From Virgibacillus ndiopensis (GTDB taxonomy: Bacteria; Bacillota; Bacilli; Bacillales; Amphibacillaceae), in NCBI RefSeq assembly GCF_900187325.1, contig NZ_FZMZ01000006.1:496001-560000 (forward strand): DNA of 64,000 nucleotides. Reading direction: 5' to 3'. The translations under genes were made by a program, and so were the position numbers. Position 1 is the first letter of the stretch. Every line of letters starts with the position of its first letter. The notes under the pieces are model-generated. The model had not been told where the DNA came from. It made no database searches and saw only the letters and a program-made list of their open reading frames with translations. Shown piece by piece: positions 19,987 to 27,816 of the stretch.

Positions 19987-20110
19987 TACGATCCGATTTT
20001 AGCAAAATACAATCCGATTCAGCAATATACAATCCAAATTCTTAATTTACGATCCGAAATCGATAAAATACAAGCCAAAACACCTTAAATACGATCCAAC
20101 CACAATTTCC
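19987..20110. repeat. Tandem array, 6 units with 20-21 bp period (TACRATCC core)
   Basis: The core TACGATCC/TACAATCC (one unit TACAAGCC) starts at 19987, 20008, 20028, 20048, 20069 and 20090, a period of 21, 20, 20, 21 and 21 bp. The rest of each unit is A/T-rich and variable. It lies in the gap between the S-box promoter side and the 3' end of the rarD-like gene. No gene is seen in 19873-20120. Confidence 0.75.
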
Positions 20111-20120
20111 AGCCAGCTAG

Positions 20121-21023
20121 CTATCTAGATTTCCTTATCGGACGCCGCTGTGCCGATCCCATGTAGATAATCAAGGCAATCCAAATTAAAGAAAATGAAA
20201 TTAGATGCGCTCGTGAGAATGTTTCATGGTATAGGAATACACCTAAAATTAACATGATAGTTGGCGCAATATATTGTAAAAATCCGACCATTGATAACGG
20301 GATTTGTTTGGCGCCAGTTGCAAACATTAGTAATGGAACCGCTGTAGCAATACCTGCTCCAATTAGTAATAGGTTGGTACTATTGAACAGATCTCCTGAA
20401 GTAAATCCCACGTTATCCGATATTGCTAATAAATAGATAAAAGCAATAGGTGTGACAATCATCGTCTCGATTGCCAGCCCGAACATAGCTCCAATATCAA
20501 CCATTTTTTTCAACAAACCATAAAATCCAAAACTAAGTGCTAGCAGTATAGAGACCCAAGGGAAGACGCCATAACTAACAGCAAGGTTTATAACGCCAAC
20601 ACCAGCAATTAAAAAAGATAGAAGCTGACTTCTGGTTAATCGTTCTTTTAACACAATAATTCCAAGTAAAATACTGACAAGTGGATTGATATAATACCCT
20701 AGGCTTGCCTGGATAACGTGATCACTGTTAACTGCCCATATGTAGGTCAGCCAATTTATGCTAATTACGATGGATGCTAACGTAATACCAATTAGCTTCT
20801 TTTTATCCTGCATAATTATTTTACATTCTTTGATAAACTCCGACCACTTTCGTACACACAAAATAACGCCTATCATAAAAAGGAAAGACCATACAATTCG
20901 ATGTGCTAATATTTCACCTGCAGATACCTGTTGTACTAGTTTCCAATAAATTGGTAGAAATCCCCAAAGCAAGTAAGCTCCAGCAGTGTAGATAATTCCA
21001 ATTTTCTCTTCCGTCTGATTCAT
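20121..21023 (-). CDS. rarD: EamA-family permease (RarD-like)
   Basis: Inner-membrane protein of 300 residues with about ten hydrophobic helices, the DMT/EamA two-repeat layout. The N-terminal GIIYTAGAYLLWGFLPIYWK and the HRIVWSF stretch match the RarD subfamily. RarD proteins are drug/metabolite-type carriers of unknown substrate; the old name refers to chloramphenicol sensitivity. It is transcribed away from the methionine gamma-lyase gene across a 187-bp divergent promoter region. Confidence 0.85.
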   Translation of the reverse strand: MNQTEEKIGIIYTAGAYLLWGFLPIYWKLVQQVSAGEILAHRIVWSFLFMIGVILCVRKWSEFIKECKIIMQDKKKLIGITLASIVISINWLTYIWAVNSDHVIQASLGYYINPLVSILLGIIVLKERLTRSQLLSFLIAGVGVINLAVSYGVFPWVSILLALSFGFYGLLKKMVDIGAMFGLAIETMIVTPIAFIYLLAISDNVGFTSGDLFNSTNLLLIGAGIATAVPLLMFATGAKQIPLSMVGFLQYIAPTIMLILGVFLYHETFSRAHLISFSLIWIALIIYMGSAQRRPIRKSR

Positions 21024-21123
21024 GCGGCTTCCCTCTCAATCTAGTAACGATTTTCATTCAAAGTAAAACAATTTTAGAAGTAACTGTAAAAAAAAGCAAT
21101 AAACCTGCCTATGCACATATTGC

Positions 21124-21137
21124 GGAAAACGCTTTCA
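21124..21137 (+). promoter_or_regulatory. CcpA cre-like site in the rarD/mgl divergent region
   Basis: GGAAAACGCTTTCA agrees with the cre consensus (TGNNARCGNWWWCA) at all positions except the first. It lies 74 bp upstream of the mgl start. Function is inferred from sequence only. Confidence 0.4.
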
Positions 21138-21210
21138 AATTGAGGTATTATACACTATGATAGAAGTAGATTAAGATAAAATGATATAAGTTTAAAAAGG
21201 GGAGAATGGG

Positions 21211-22416
21211 ATGTCAAAAAAACATGAGCATTTTGAAACATCAGTTATTCATGACGGTTATGATGCCAAAGATATGTTGGGGAGTTTAGCAACACCTTTA
21301 TTTCAAACATCAACATACACATTCGACACTGCTGAACAAGGTGAACGGAGGTTTGCGGGGGAAGAGGAAGGATATATTTATTCTCGTTTAGGGAATCCGA
21401 CCGTCAACGTATTGGAAGAGCGAATTGCGGCACTTGAAAATGGAGAGCGTGGTCTTGCTTTTGGGTCCGGAATGGCAGCGGTTTCTGCTGTTTTGATTGC
21501 ATTAACTAAGGCACATGATCACATTTTATGTTCCTCAGGTCTATATGGTTGTACGTTTGGATTGCTAACGATGATGCAAGAGAAATATAATATTACCCAT
21601 GACTTTTCATCGATGGATTCAAAAGAAGCGGTTCGCTCATTGATCAAACCAGAAACAACGTGTATTTATGTGGAAACGCCAATTAATCCAACGATGAAAT
21701 TAATCGACTTGCAAATGGTCTCGGAGGTTGCTAGTGAATTTAATATACCAGTTGTTGTTGATAATACGTTTTCTTCACCTTATTTACAACGACCGCTAGA
21801 ATTAGGTTGTGACGTGGTGATTCATAGTGCAACAAAATATATCGGCGGCCACGGAGATGTCGTCGCAGGGCTGGTTGTTGGGAAAAAGGATTTCTTAGAT
21901 TCTGTTCAGATGACAACACAAAAAGACATTGGCGGAATCATTTCACCGTTTGATGCATGGCTATTGATTAGAGGATTGAAAACATTACCAATACGACTTG
22001 ATCGCCACTGTGATAATGCAGAAAATATATACGAAAAATTACGGAACCATCCTAATGTAACCAAGGTTTATTACCCAAACGATACTGACCATCCAGATTA
22101 CTATATCCGTGAAAAACAAATGAAGCGAGGTGGTGGTCTAATTTCTTTTGAAATTAAAGGGACTAAAGAAGATGCCCAGGCGATGTTGAATGCATTGTCA
22201 TTCGTCAAAATTGCTGTCAGTCTTGGAGATGCTGAAACATTGATACAACATCCAGCCACCATGACACACGCTGTCGTTCCAGAAGGATCTCGCTTAGAAA
22301 TGGGTGTTACCGATCAACTCATCCGATTATCTACAGGTCTTGAAGCGTGGGAAGATATTTGGAATGACTTAGAACAAGCGTTAAATAAAATTAATGTAAA
22401 AGCTGTTAGTAAATAA
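21211..22416 (+). CDS. megL: Methionine gamma-lyase
   Basis: PLP enzyme of the Cys/Met metabolism family, 401 residues. It would split methionine (or homocysteine) into methanethiol (or sulfide), 2-oxobutyrate and ammonia. The PLP Lys is Lys209 (HSATKYIGGHG). LYGCTF (111-116) carries the Tyr and Cys characteristic of methionine gamma-lyases (Tyr114/Cys116 in the Pseudomonas enzyme), which separates it from cystathionine gamma-synthases. Cystathionine gamma-lyase activity remains an alternative. The RBS is AAAAGGGGAG. A cre-like site upstream suggests carbon catabolite control. Confidence 0.85.
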   Translation: MSKKHEHFETSVIHDGYDAKDMLGSLATPLFQTSTYTFDTAEQGERRFAGEEEGYIYSRLGNPTVNVLEERIAALENGERGLAFGSGMAAVSAVLIALTKAHDHILCSSGLYGCTFGLLTMMQEKYNITHDFSSMDSKEAVRSLIKPETTCIYVETPINPTMKLIDLQMVSEVASEFNIPVVVDNTFSSPYLQRPLELGCDVVIHSATKYIGGHGDVVAGLVVGKKDFLDSVQMTTQKDIGGIISPFDAWLLIRGLKTLPIRLDRHCDNAENIYEKLRNHPNVTKVYYPNDTDHPDYYIREKQMKRGGGLISFEIKGTKEDAQAMLNALSFVKIAVSLGDAETLIQHPATMTHAVVPEGSRLEMGVTDQLIRLSTGLEAWEDIWNDLEQALNKINVKAVSK

Positions 22417-22434
22417 CTACTGGATAAAGTTATA

Positions 22435-22995
22435 TTAAGGTCTTCTGTCCCATGGCTCAAGAGTACCGACAATGGTTTTATCGTTATTTGTTTTAATAGC
22501 ATGAATGACACCGTTAGCAATTTCTTCGAGGGTAAGCCATCTGGAAAATTCTTTTTCTAAGACAAATCCTAAATATACACGTTTGTACTGGCAATTGTCT
22601 GGCACAGACGTGTTTTCTTTTTGAAAGTAATAGGAAGAACTACCTTGTATATGAAACAATCTCCATGGAAAATTAGAATATTGCTTGCTGATTTGCCTTA
22701 TAATTAAAGGTAAGGCATTTGAAGCTGTTGAATGGATCCAGCTTACAACGATGCTTGGGCATCCGTATGTTTGCAATGCATTTTCTACTTCCATTTTTAA
22801 TTTTTCATTTTCATGGTAATCCAATACAATAGCATGAATATTTTCTGGATGTTTACATGTCTTTTTCAACTCTTGATGCTTTTTTAAACTTCTACCAATA
22901 ACAGAAACATTGTAATTGCTATCGGCAAGAAATTGACTTACCTTTTTGAGCATCCCTGTTCCACCGATCACGAATGCATGGCCTTTTTTCTTCAT
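22435..22995 (-). CDS. Small NAD(P)-binding Rossmann (SDR-like) protein
   Basis: A 186-residue protein with a nucleotide-binding GGTGML motif (11-16) after a beta strand. It resembles the N-terminal half of short-chain dehydrogenases but has no clear Tyr-x3-Lys pair: YKRVYLG is the nearest Tyr-rich region. It may therefore be a non-catalytic or unusual member. Similar short proteins annotated as short-chain dehydrogenases exist in Bacillaceae. It is convergent with the mgl gene (18 bp apart, no clear terminator). The RBS is AGAGGTG. Confidence 0.7.
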   Translation of the reverse strand: MKKKGHAFVIGGTGMLKKVSQFLADSNYNVSVIGRSLKKHQELKKTCKHPENIHAIVLDYHENEKLKMEVENALQTYGCPSIVVSWIHSTASNALPLIIRQISKQYSNFPWRLFHIQGSSSYYFQKENTSVPDNCQYKRVYLGFVLEKEFSRWLTLEEIANGVIHAIKTNNDKTIVGTLEPWDRRP

Positions 22996-23128
22996 CGATT
23001 CACACCTCTTGTTTTTTACTAGTACTAGTATACAATATACATTTAAGGCAACTCGAATTGGGAAATTATATGATATATTAATAAGTAATGGATTAATTGT
23101 TTGTGCTTCTGGGAAGGAGTGTCTTTTT

Positions 23129-24571
23129 ATGGTTTTTGTTCCCTATTTATTAGGATTTATTATAATATTTAATATTGCACTTGCTCTTACAATTATATTC
23201 CTTGAGCGTAAGGATGCTACCTCAACGTGGGCATGGCTAATGGTATTGTTGTTTGTACCAATCGCCGGTTTCTTTCTCTATCTAATTTTTGGAAAAAAAC
23301 TAAGTAAACGAAGAATTTTTACTTGGGATACTAAAAGCAGACTTGGAGTAAAAAAGTCTGTTCAAGCACAGATGCGGGCGTTAGAAAAAAATCGTTTTGC
23401 ATTTAAGCATAATGAGATTGCTGCATATAAGGATTTATATTTTTTACATTTACGAAATAATGATGCCATTTTTACACAAGATAACAAAGTAGAATTATAT
23501 ACCGACGGAAAAGAGAAATTCACAGCATTAATTCAGGATTTAGAAAAAGCGACTAATCACATTCACTTACTGTATTACATTATTCGTTACGATCAATTGG
23601 GGCAGCAAATATGTGATGTATTAGTTAAGAAAGCGAATGAAGGTGTCGAGGTTCGTGTTCTATATGATGATATGGGATCAAGAACACTCAAAAGAAAGTT
23701 CATTAAACGGTTACGCCATGCTGGAGCACAGGTGGAAGCATTTTTTCCCCCGAAGATTCCAAAGATCAATTTTAAAATTAATCATCGAAATCACCGTAAG
23801 CTAGCAATTATAGATGGACGTATTGGTTATATTGGCGGGTTTAACATTGGTGATGAATACTTAGGGAAAAATAAAAAAATGGGCTATTGGCGTGACACTC
23901 ATATTCGTGTAAACGGTGACGCTGTAAAAAATATGCAAACACGTTTTATTTTAGATTGGAACCAGGCATCACGAAATGATATTTTATATGAGGACAGATA
24001 TTATGCTGCGGTACCAACGGGTGATGTTGGTATTCAAATCGTATCAAGTGGTCCGGATTCAGACTGGGAACAAATTAAAAATGGTTATATCAAAATGATT
24101 ATGTCAGCAAAGCAATATGTCTATATTCAGACACCGTATTTTATACCAGATGAAAGTCTTCGTGATGCATTAAGAATAGCCGCGTTATCTGGGGTGAATA
24201 TAAAGATTATGATTCCTAACAAGCCGGATCATCCGTTTGTCTATTGGGCAACATTGTCCTATATAGGTGACTTGCTACAAGCGGGTGCAGAGGTATATAT
24301 TTATCAAAATGGGTTTCTGCATTCAAAAACAATTATTGTTGATGGTAAAATTGCTTCTGTAGGAACTGCAAATATTGATGTACGTAGCTTCCGTCTTAAT
24401 TTTGAGGTGAATGCATTTTTGTATGACATTTCAGTTGCTGAAAAGCTAGTGAATGCTTTTATGCACGATATTAGTTTGTCAACACAAATGACGAAAAAAT
24501 TATATGAGAAACGTTCGGTAGGCATACGCTTTAAAGAATCGATATCGCGATTACTCTCACCAATATTATAA
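23129..24571 (+). CDS. cls: Cardiolipin synthase
   Basis: Membrane phospholipase-D-family enzyme that condenses two phosphatidylglycerols to cardiolipin and glycerol. It has 480 residues: two N-terminal helices (about 3-25 and 35-55), then two HKD active sites, His222-x-Lys224-x4-Asp229 (NHRKLAIID) and His398-x-Lys400-x4-Asp405 (LHSKTIIVD). The ATG at 23129 follows GGAAGGAG; longer frames upstream lack an RBS and overlap the divergent gene. The thioesterase gene follows 27 bp later and is probably cotranscribed. Confidence 0.92.
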   Translation: MVFVPYLLGFIIIFNIALALTIIFLERKDATSTWAWLMVLLFVPIAGFFLYLIFGKKLSKRRIFTWDTKSRLGVKKSVQAQMRALEKNRFAFKHNEIAAYKDLYFLHLRNNDAIFTQDNKVELYTDGKEKFTALIQDLEKATNHIHLLYYIIRYDQLGQQICDVLVKKANEGVEVRVLYDDMGSRTLKRKFIKRLRHAGAQVEAFFPPKIPKINFKINHRNHRKLAIIDGRIGYIGGFNIGDEYLGKNKKMGYWRDTHIRVNGDAVKNMQTRFILDWNQASRNDILYEDRYYAAVPTGDVGIQIVSSGPDSDWEQIKNGYIKMIMSAKQYVYIQTPYFIPDESLRDALRIAALSGVNIKIMIPNKPDHPFVYWATLSYIGDLLQAGAEVYIYQNGFLHSKTIIVDGKIASVGTANIDVRSFRLNFEVNAFLYDISVAEKLVNAFMHDISLSTQMTKKLYEKRSVGIRFKESISRLLSPIL

Positions 24572-24598
24572 TCGAATTTCACATAGGAGGAAAAATGT

Positions 24599-25126
24599 AT
24601 GGAAAAGAAAACATGTTCAAATTCACTTGCTGTTAAAACATCACATGTATTACCACCAGATACAAATAATCACGGAACCCTTTTTGGTGGGAAATTAATG
24701 GCGCATATTGATGATGTAGCTGCGATTGCTGCGGTACGTCATGCTAGATTGCCCGTTGTTACTGCTTCCACAGATTCTGTCGATTTCCTATCACCAGTAA
24801 AGGAAGGAGATTCGATATGTGTGGAAGCGTTTGTGACATGGACCCACAATACATCAATGGAAGTATTTGTAAAGGCGGTGACAGAAAATCTGTTAACTGG
24901 TGAACGCAGGGTTTGTACGACGGCATTTCTCACATTCGTTGCCATTGATGATGATGGTAAACCTGTCCCAGTTCCAGATGTTTATCCGGAAACAGAACAG
25001 GAAAAACAATTGAATAAGCAAGCACCAGATCGTGCCCGTAGACGAAAAGAACGCCGTCAGCATTCAAAGGAAATTGCAAGAAGCTTTGGAACAGATTACC
25101 CGTGGAATAAAAGTAAGAATTATTAA
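24599..25126 (+). CDS. ykhA: Acyl-CoA thioesterase, hotdog fold (YkhA-like)
   Basis: A 175-residue hotdog protein that hydrolyses acyl-CoA to free acid and CoA. NNHGTLFGGKLMAHID near the N-terminus is the hallmark of the YciA/YkhA/BACH group, with the catalytic Asp in the DDVAAIAA region. The C-terminal 30 residues are very basic and Arg-rich. AGGAGG lies 8 bp before the ATG. Cotranscription with cls points loosely to lipid metabolism. Confidence 0.87.
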   Translation: MEKKTCSNSLAVKTSHVLPPDTNNHGTLFGGKLMAHIDDVAAIAAVRHARLPVVTASTDSVDFLSPVKEGDSICVEAFVTWTHNTSMEVFVKAVTENLLTGERRVCTTAFLTFVAIDDDGKPVPVPDVYPETEQEKQLNKQAPDRARRRKERRQHSKEIARSFGTDYPWNKSKNY

Positions 25127-25298
25127 TTATTTGTCCGCAATTGCGGGATAAGTTAAAATGAAATAATGTGAAATAGTATAAGGAGCCACATTGTTTGGGC
25201 TTCTTTTATTTTAGTTTTCTTTTTTTACTATGAGGGAAAGGTAAAGATATTACACTTTTTTTCTTGCGAAGGTTTCATAAATGAAGGGAGAATATAGC

Positions 25299-26723
25299 AT
25301 GGAGTTTATTGAAAAAATGGTAGGTGAAGTTAATGATGTATTGTGGACCTATGTTCTAATTATTGTCTTAATTGCATTAGGATTATGGTTCACCATTAAA
25401 ACAGGGTTTGTGCAGTTCAGATACTTACCAGAAATGTTTCGCGTTCTATTTGACAAACGTACAATTAGTGCAGAAGGAAAAAAGGGAACATCTTCATTTC
25501 AGGCATTTGCTATTAGCGCTGCTTCACGTGTAGGGACAGGAAACCTTGCAGGTGTTGCATCAGCAGTAGCAATGGGTGGACCGGGCGCGGTCTTTTGGAT
25601 GTGGATTATTGCTCTATTAGGCTCTGCAACAGCATTTATTGAAAGTACATTAGCGCAGGTTTATAAAGTTCCTGAAAAAAACCAATATCGTGGAGGACCC
25701 GCATATTATATGGAAAAGGGTCTTGGGAAACGCTGGTTAGGTATTATTTTTGCAATTACAATCACGTTTACGTATGGACTTGTTTTTAATTCCGTACAAT
25801 CGAACACGATTAGCTTGGCTTTTGCAGGGGAATTTGATTTTAATAAAAATTACATGGCAATTATTTTAGTACTTTTAACTGCAATTGTTATCTTTGGCGG
25901 TCTAAAAAGTATCGCAAATGTAACGCAAATCATTGTACCGATTATGGCAATTCTTTATATTTTAATTGCAATCTATGTTTTAATCGCAAACATCACTGCA
26001 ATTCCTGATTTGATTTCGCTTATCTTCCAAAATGCATTTGGTATTCGTGAAATAGCAGGTGGTGGATTTGGTGCAGCAATCATGATGGGAATTAAGCGTG
26101 GTTTGTTCTCTAACGAGGCCGGTATGGGTAGTGCACCAAATGCAGCAGCAACGGCTGAGGTAACACATCCAGCTAAACAAGGCTTAATTCAGGCATTGGG
26201 AGTATTTTTTGATACGATCCTAATCTGTAGTGCAACAGCATTCATTATTGTTACTGCTGGTGGGTACGAAGGTAGTAAGCTCGATGGGATTCAGTTAACG
26301 CAAAACGCATTTGAATTTCATGTGGGTGGATGGGCTTCAATCTTTATCGCAGTTGCAATATTCTTATTCGCTTACAGTTCCATTTTAGGAAACTATTACT
26401 ACGGCGAAAATAACATCGAATATATTAAAAATAGTAAACTCGGTCTGTTTATTTATCGACTTGCAGTACTTGCGATGGTCATTTTTGGTGCAATCGCAAC
26501 ATTTGATTTAGTCTGGGCATTAGCCGATTTAACAATGGCAATTATGGCTTTAATCAACCTTTACGCTATTACAAGGCTGTATAAAATTGCAGCACGTGTC
26601 TTAAAGGATTATCAACGACAGCGGAAAGAAGGAAAGGATCCAGTCTTTTATCGTGATGTATTAGAAGATGACACTGGCGTTGAGTTCTGGGACCGTGAAA
26701 ATGCAAAACATGTTGAGAAATAA
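25299..26723 (+). CDS. alsT: Sodium:alanine symporter (AGCS family)
   Basis: Polytopic carrier of 474 residues with about ten or eleven helices, importing alanine, glycine or glutamine with Na+ or H+. Visible family stretches are GTSSFQAFAISAASRVGTGN, GGPAYYMEKGLG and KRGLFSNEAGMGSAPNAAA. The ATG at 25299 is chosen because AAGGGAG (25284-25290) lies 8 bp before it; an ATG six codons upstream overlaps this RBS. It is followed by about 1 kb of non-coding, repeat-rich DNA. Confidence 0.9.
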   Translation: MEFIEKMVGEVNDVLWTYVLIIVLIALGLWFTIKTGFVQFRYLPEMFRVLFDKRTISAEGKKGTSSFQAFAISAASRVGTGNLAGVASAVAMGGPGAVFWMWIIALLGSATAFIESTLAQVYKVPEKNQYRGGPAYYMEKGLGKRWLGIIFAITITFTYGLVFNSVQSNTISLAFAGEFDFNKNYMAIILVLLTAIVIFGGLKSIANVTQIIVPIMAILYILIAIYVLIANITAIPDLISLIFQNAFGIREIAGGGFGAAIMMGIKRGLFSNEAGMGSAPNAAATAEVTHPAKQGLIQALGVFFDTILICSATAFIIVTAGGYEGSKLDGIQLTQNAFEFHVGGWASIFIAVAIFLFAYSSILGNYYYGENNIEYIKNSKLGLFIYRLAVLAMVIFGAIATFDLVWALADLTMAIMALINLYAITRLYKIAARVLKDYQRQRKEGKDPVFYRDVLEDDTGVEFWDRENAKHVEK

Positions 26724-26884
26724 ATAAGAGAGAGGCTGGGACATAACTAAAACGTTTGGCTCAAAAGACGAACGATTACAGGATAGGAAGTTTAGAAGGT
26801 TACTTTTTCAACGGTAGGATCTTAATACGTAGTTGATATAAGCTACGATGTAAATTAAGCATTTTAAGTAGTTCATTAATCCCG

Positions 26885-26998
26885 CAGCCCGTATACACTC
26901 CGCGATCCTTAGGTCGGCTGATGAGCCTCCTCGTGCTACGCACTCCGGGGTCTCACCGATGCCTCATCTCCCCCAGGAGTCTCCGTGCATACGTGCTG
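26885..26998. repeat. 114-bp GC-rich core element, near-identical to 54494-54607
   Basis: It begins CAGCCCGTATACAC and carries the GGCTGATGAGCCTCCTCG and GGGGTCTCACCGATG modules. By hand alignment it equals the reverse complement of 54494-54607 at 111 of 114 positions. Two of the three differences fall in the right terminal inverted repeat. Confidence 0.85.
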
Positions 26999-27239
26999 GC
27001 TAGTAGAAAATATATGCTTAATTTACATGGTTATTAAAGTGGGAATATTAAGCACAAAAAAGCTAGTGGTACTGGTTTCAAGTATAATAACCATTATCTA
27101 GGATAGGTAACCTTATTACACCGCTACACTAGCCCGCAGCGACCCCGGACGGTGAATGAGAACTAGACTTAATTATTAAATCATTTACGTCACATTTTAC
27201 TGACAATTAGCAAGGATTACGAATACCCATAAAGAAATA

Positions 27240-27288
27240 TCCGAACTAATACAAATTCTAATTGAAGATTCATTAGTTCGGATTTTTC
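27240..27288 (+). terminator. Terminator-like hairpin in the repeat region
   Basis: TCCGAACTAAT / ATTAGTTCGGA (11 bp) encloses a 21-nt loop and is followed by TTTTTC. No nearby gene ends here, so it may belong to the repeat or end readthrough from alsT. Confidence 0.65.
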
Positions 27289-27460
27289 TTTGACTAAAAT
27301 ACTTTTATCCCAGCCACTTTTTAATATAATGGTTGTTAAAACTCAAACACACGGGTGATAATTGGTATTCTAGCTTTATTTCCACCGTCAAATTTTCATC
27401 TAAAAAATTCTTCCCTTGCCAAAACAAAGAATTTCATTTAGTATTGAAATTACACAAAAT

Positions 27461-27507
27461 ATACAATATCTTGTGTAATATAATGTCGATAAAACTACAT
27501 ATAGTAT
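27461..27507 (+). promoter_or_regulatory. Pair of NrdR-box-like sites and a -10 element
   Basis: ATACAATATCTTGTGT (27461-27476) matches the NrdR consensus ACACWATATATWGTGT at 14 of 16 positions. AAACTACATATAGTAT (27492-27507) matches at 13 of 16. The starts are 31 bp apart, the three-turn spacing typical of NrdR box pairs. TATAAT (27479-27484) lies between them; no good -35 was found. NrdR bound here would cover the promoter of the reductase operon. Confidence 0.65.
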
Positions 27508-27517
27508 AAACTTTGAA

Positions 27518-27667
27518 TGTAGACGCCAATAGGCTTAATAGGGAATCTGGTGAAATTCCAGAACTGCCCCCGCAACTGTAAATGCTAACGAAATGAGCAA
27601 ATGACCACTATATACATGTATATGGGAAGGGCTCAGAGTAGGGCATAAGTCAGGAGACCTATCTACT
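27518..27667 (+). promoter_or_regulatory. Cobalamin (B12) riboswitch
   Basis: The conserved order is visible: GACGCCAATAGGCTTAATAGGGAA, the CTGGTGAAATTCCAG hairpin, the B12-box-like ACTGCCCCCGCAACTGTAA, a variable arm, and AAGTCAGGAGACC. TGTAGA (27519-27524) and TCTAC (27662-27666) close P1. It is followed by a terminator 90 bp downstream. Adenosylcobalamin should therefore repress the class I ribonucleotide reductase operon. Confidence 0.95.
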
Positions 27668-27757
27668 TTTAAGTAATTTCAGCTTCTTCGGGGATTGAGA
27701 AGATGAGATGATGGTGCCGTGGAATAGGTTTCCCACATTTATTCGTGCTGTCGTTTC

Positions 27758-27787
27758 ATCCACTCAATTTATTGGGTGGATTTTTTA
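27758..27787 (+). terminator. Expression-platform terminator of the B12 riboswitch
   Basis: ATCCACTCAAT / ATTGGGTGGAT (one G:T pair) is followed by TTTTTT. It stands directly before the RBS of the reductase alpha gene. Confidence 0.85.
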
Positions 27788-27816
27788 AATTCCGTGAAAA
27801 CAGGGAGGAAAATAAA

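Larger units (their letters stand above)
26733..27318. repeat. Composite non-coding repeat region bracketed by GGCTGGGA / TCCCAGCC
   Basis: The region begins GAGAGGCTGGGACATAA and ends TTTTATCCCAGCC, an inverted pair of a kind that I recognise from intergenic repeats of Bacillales. Inside lies a smaller element with perfect 15-bp inverted ends (26848-26862 and 27014-27028) enclosing the 114-bp core. Near the right side is the motif TTTACGTCACATTTTA (27184-27199), which recurs exactly at 51436-51451. No reading frame in 26724-27757 looks coding. Confidence 0.55.

Noticed and set aside
26724-27460. Remnant insertion sequence with transposase gene
   Set aside because: No frame with transposase motifs on either strand; only non-coding repeats are visible.
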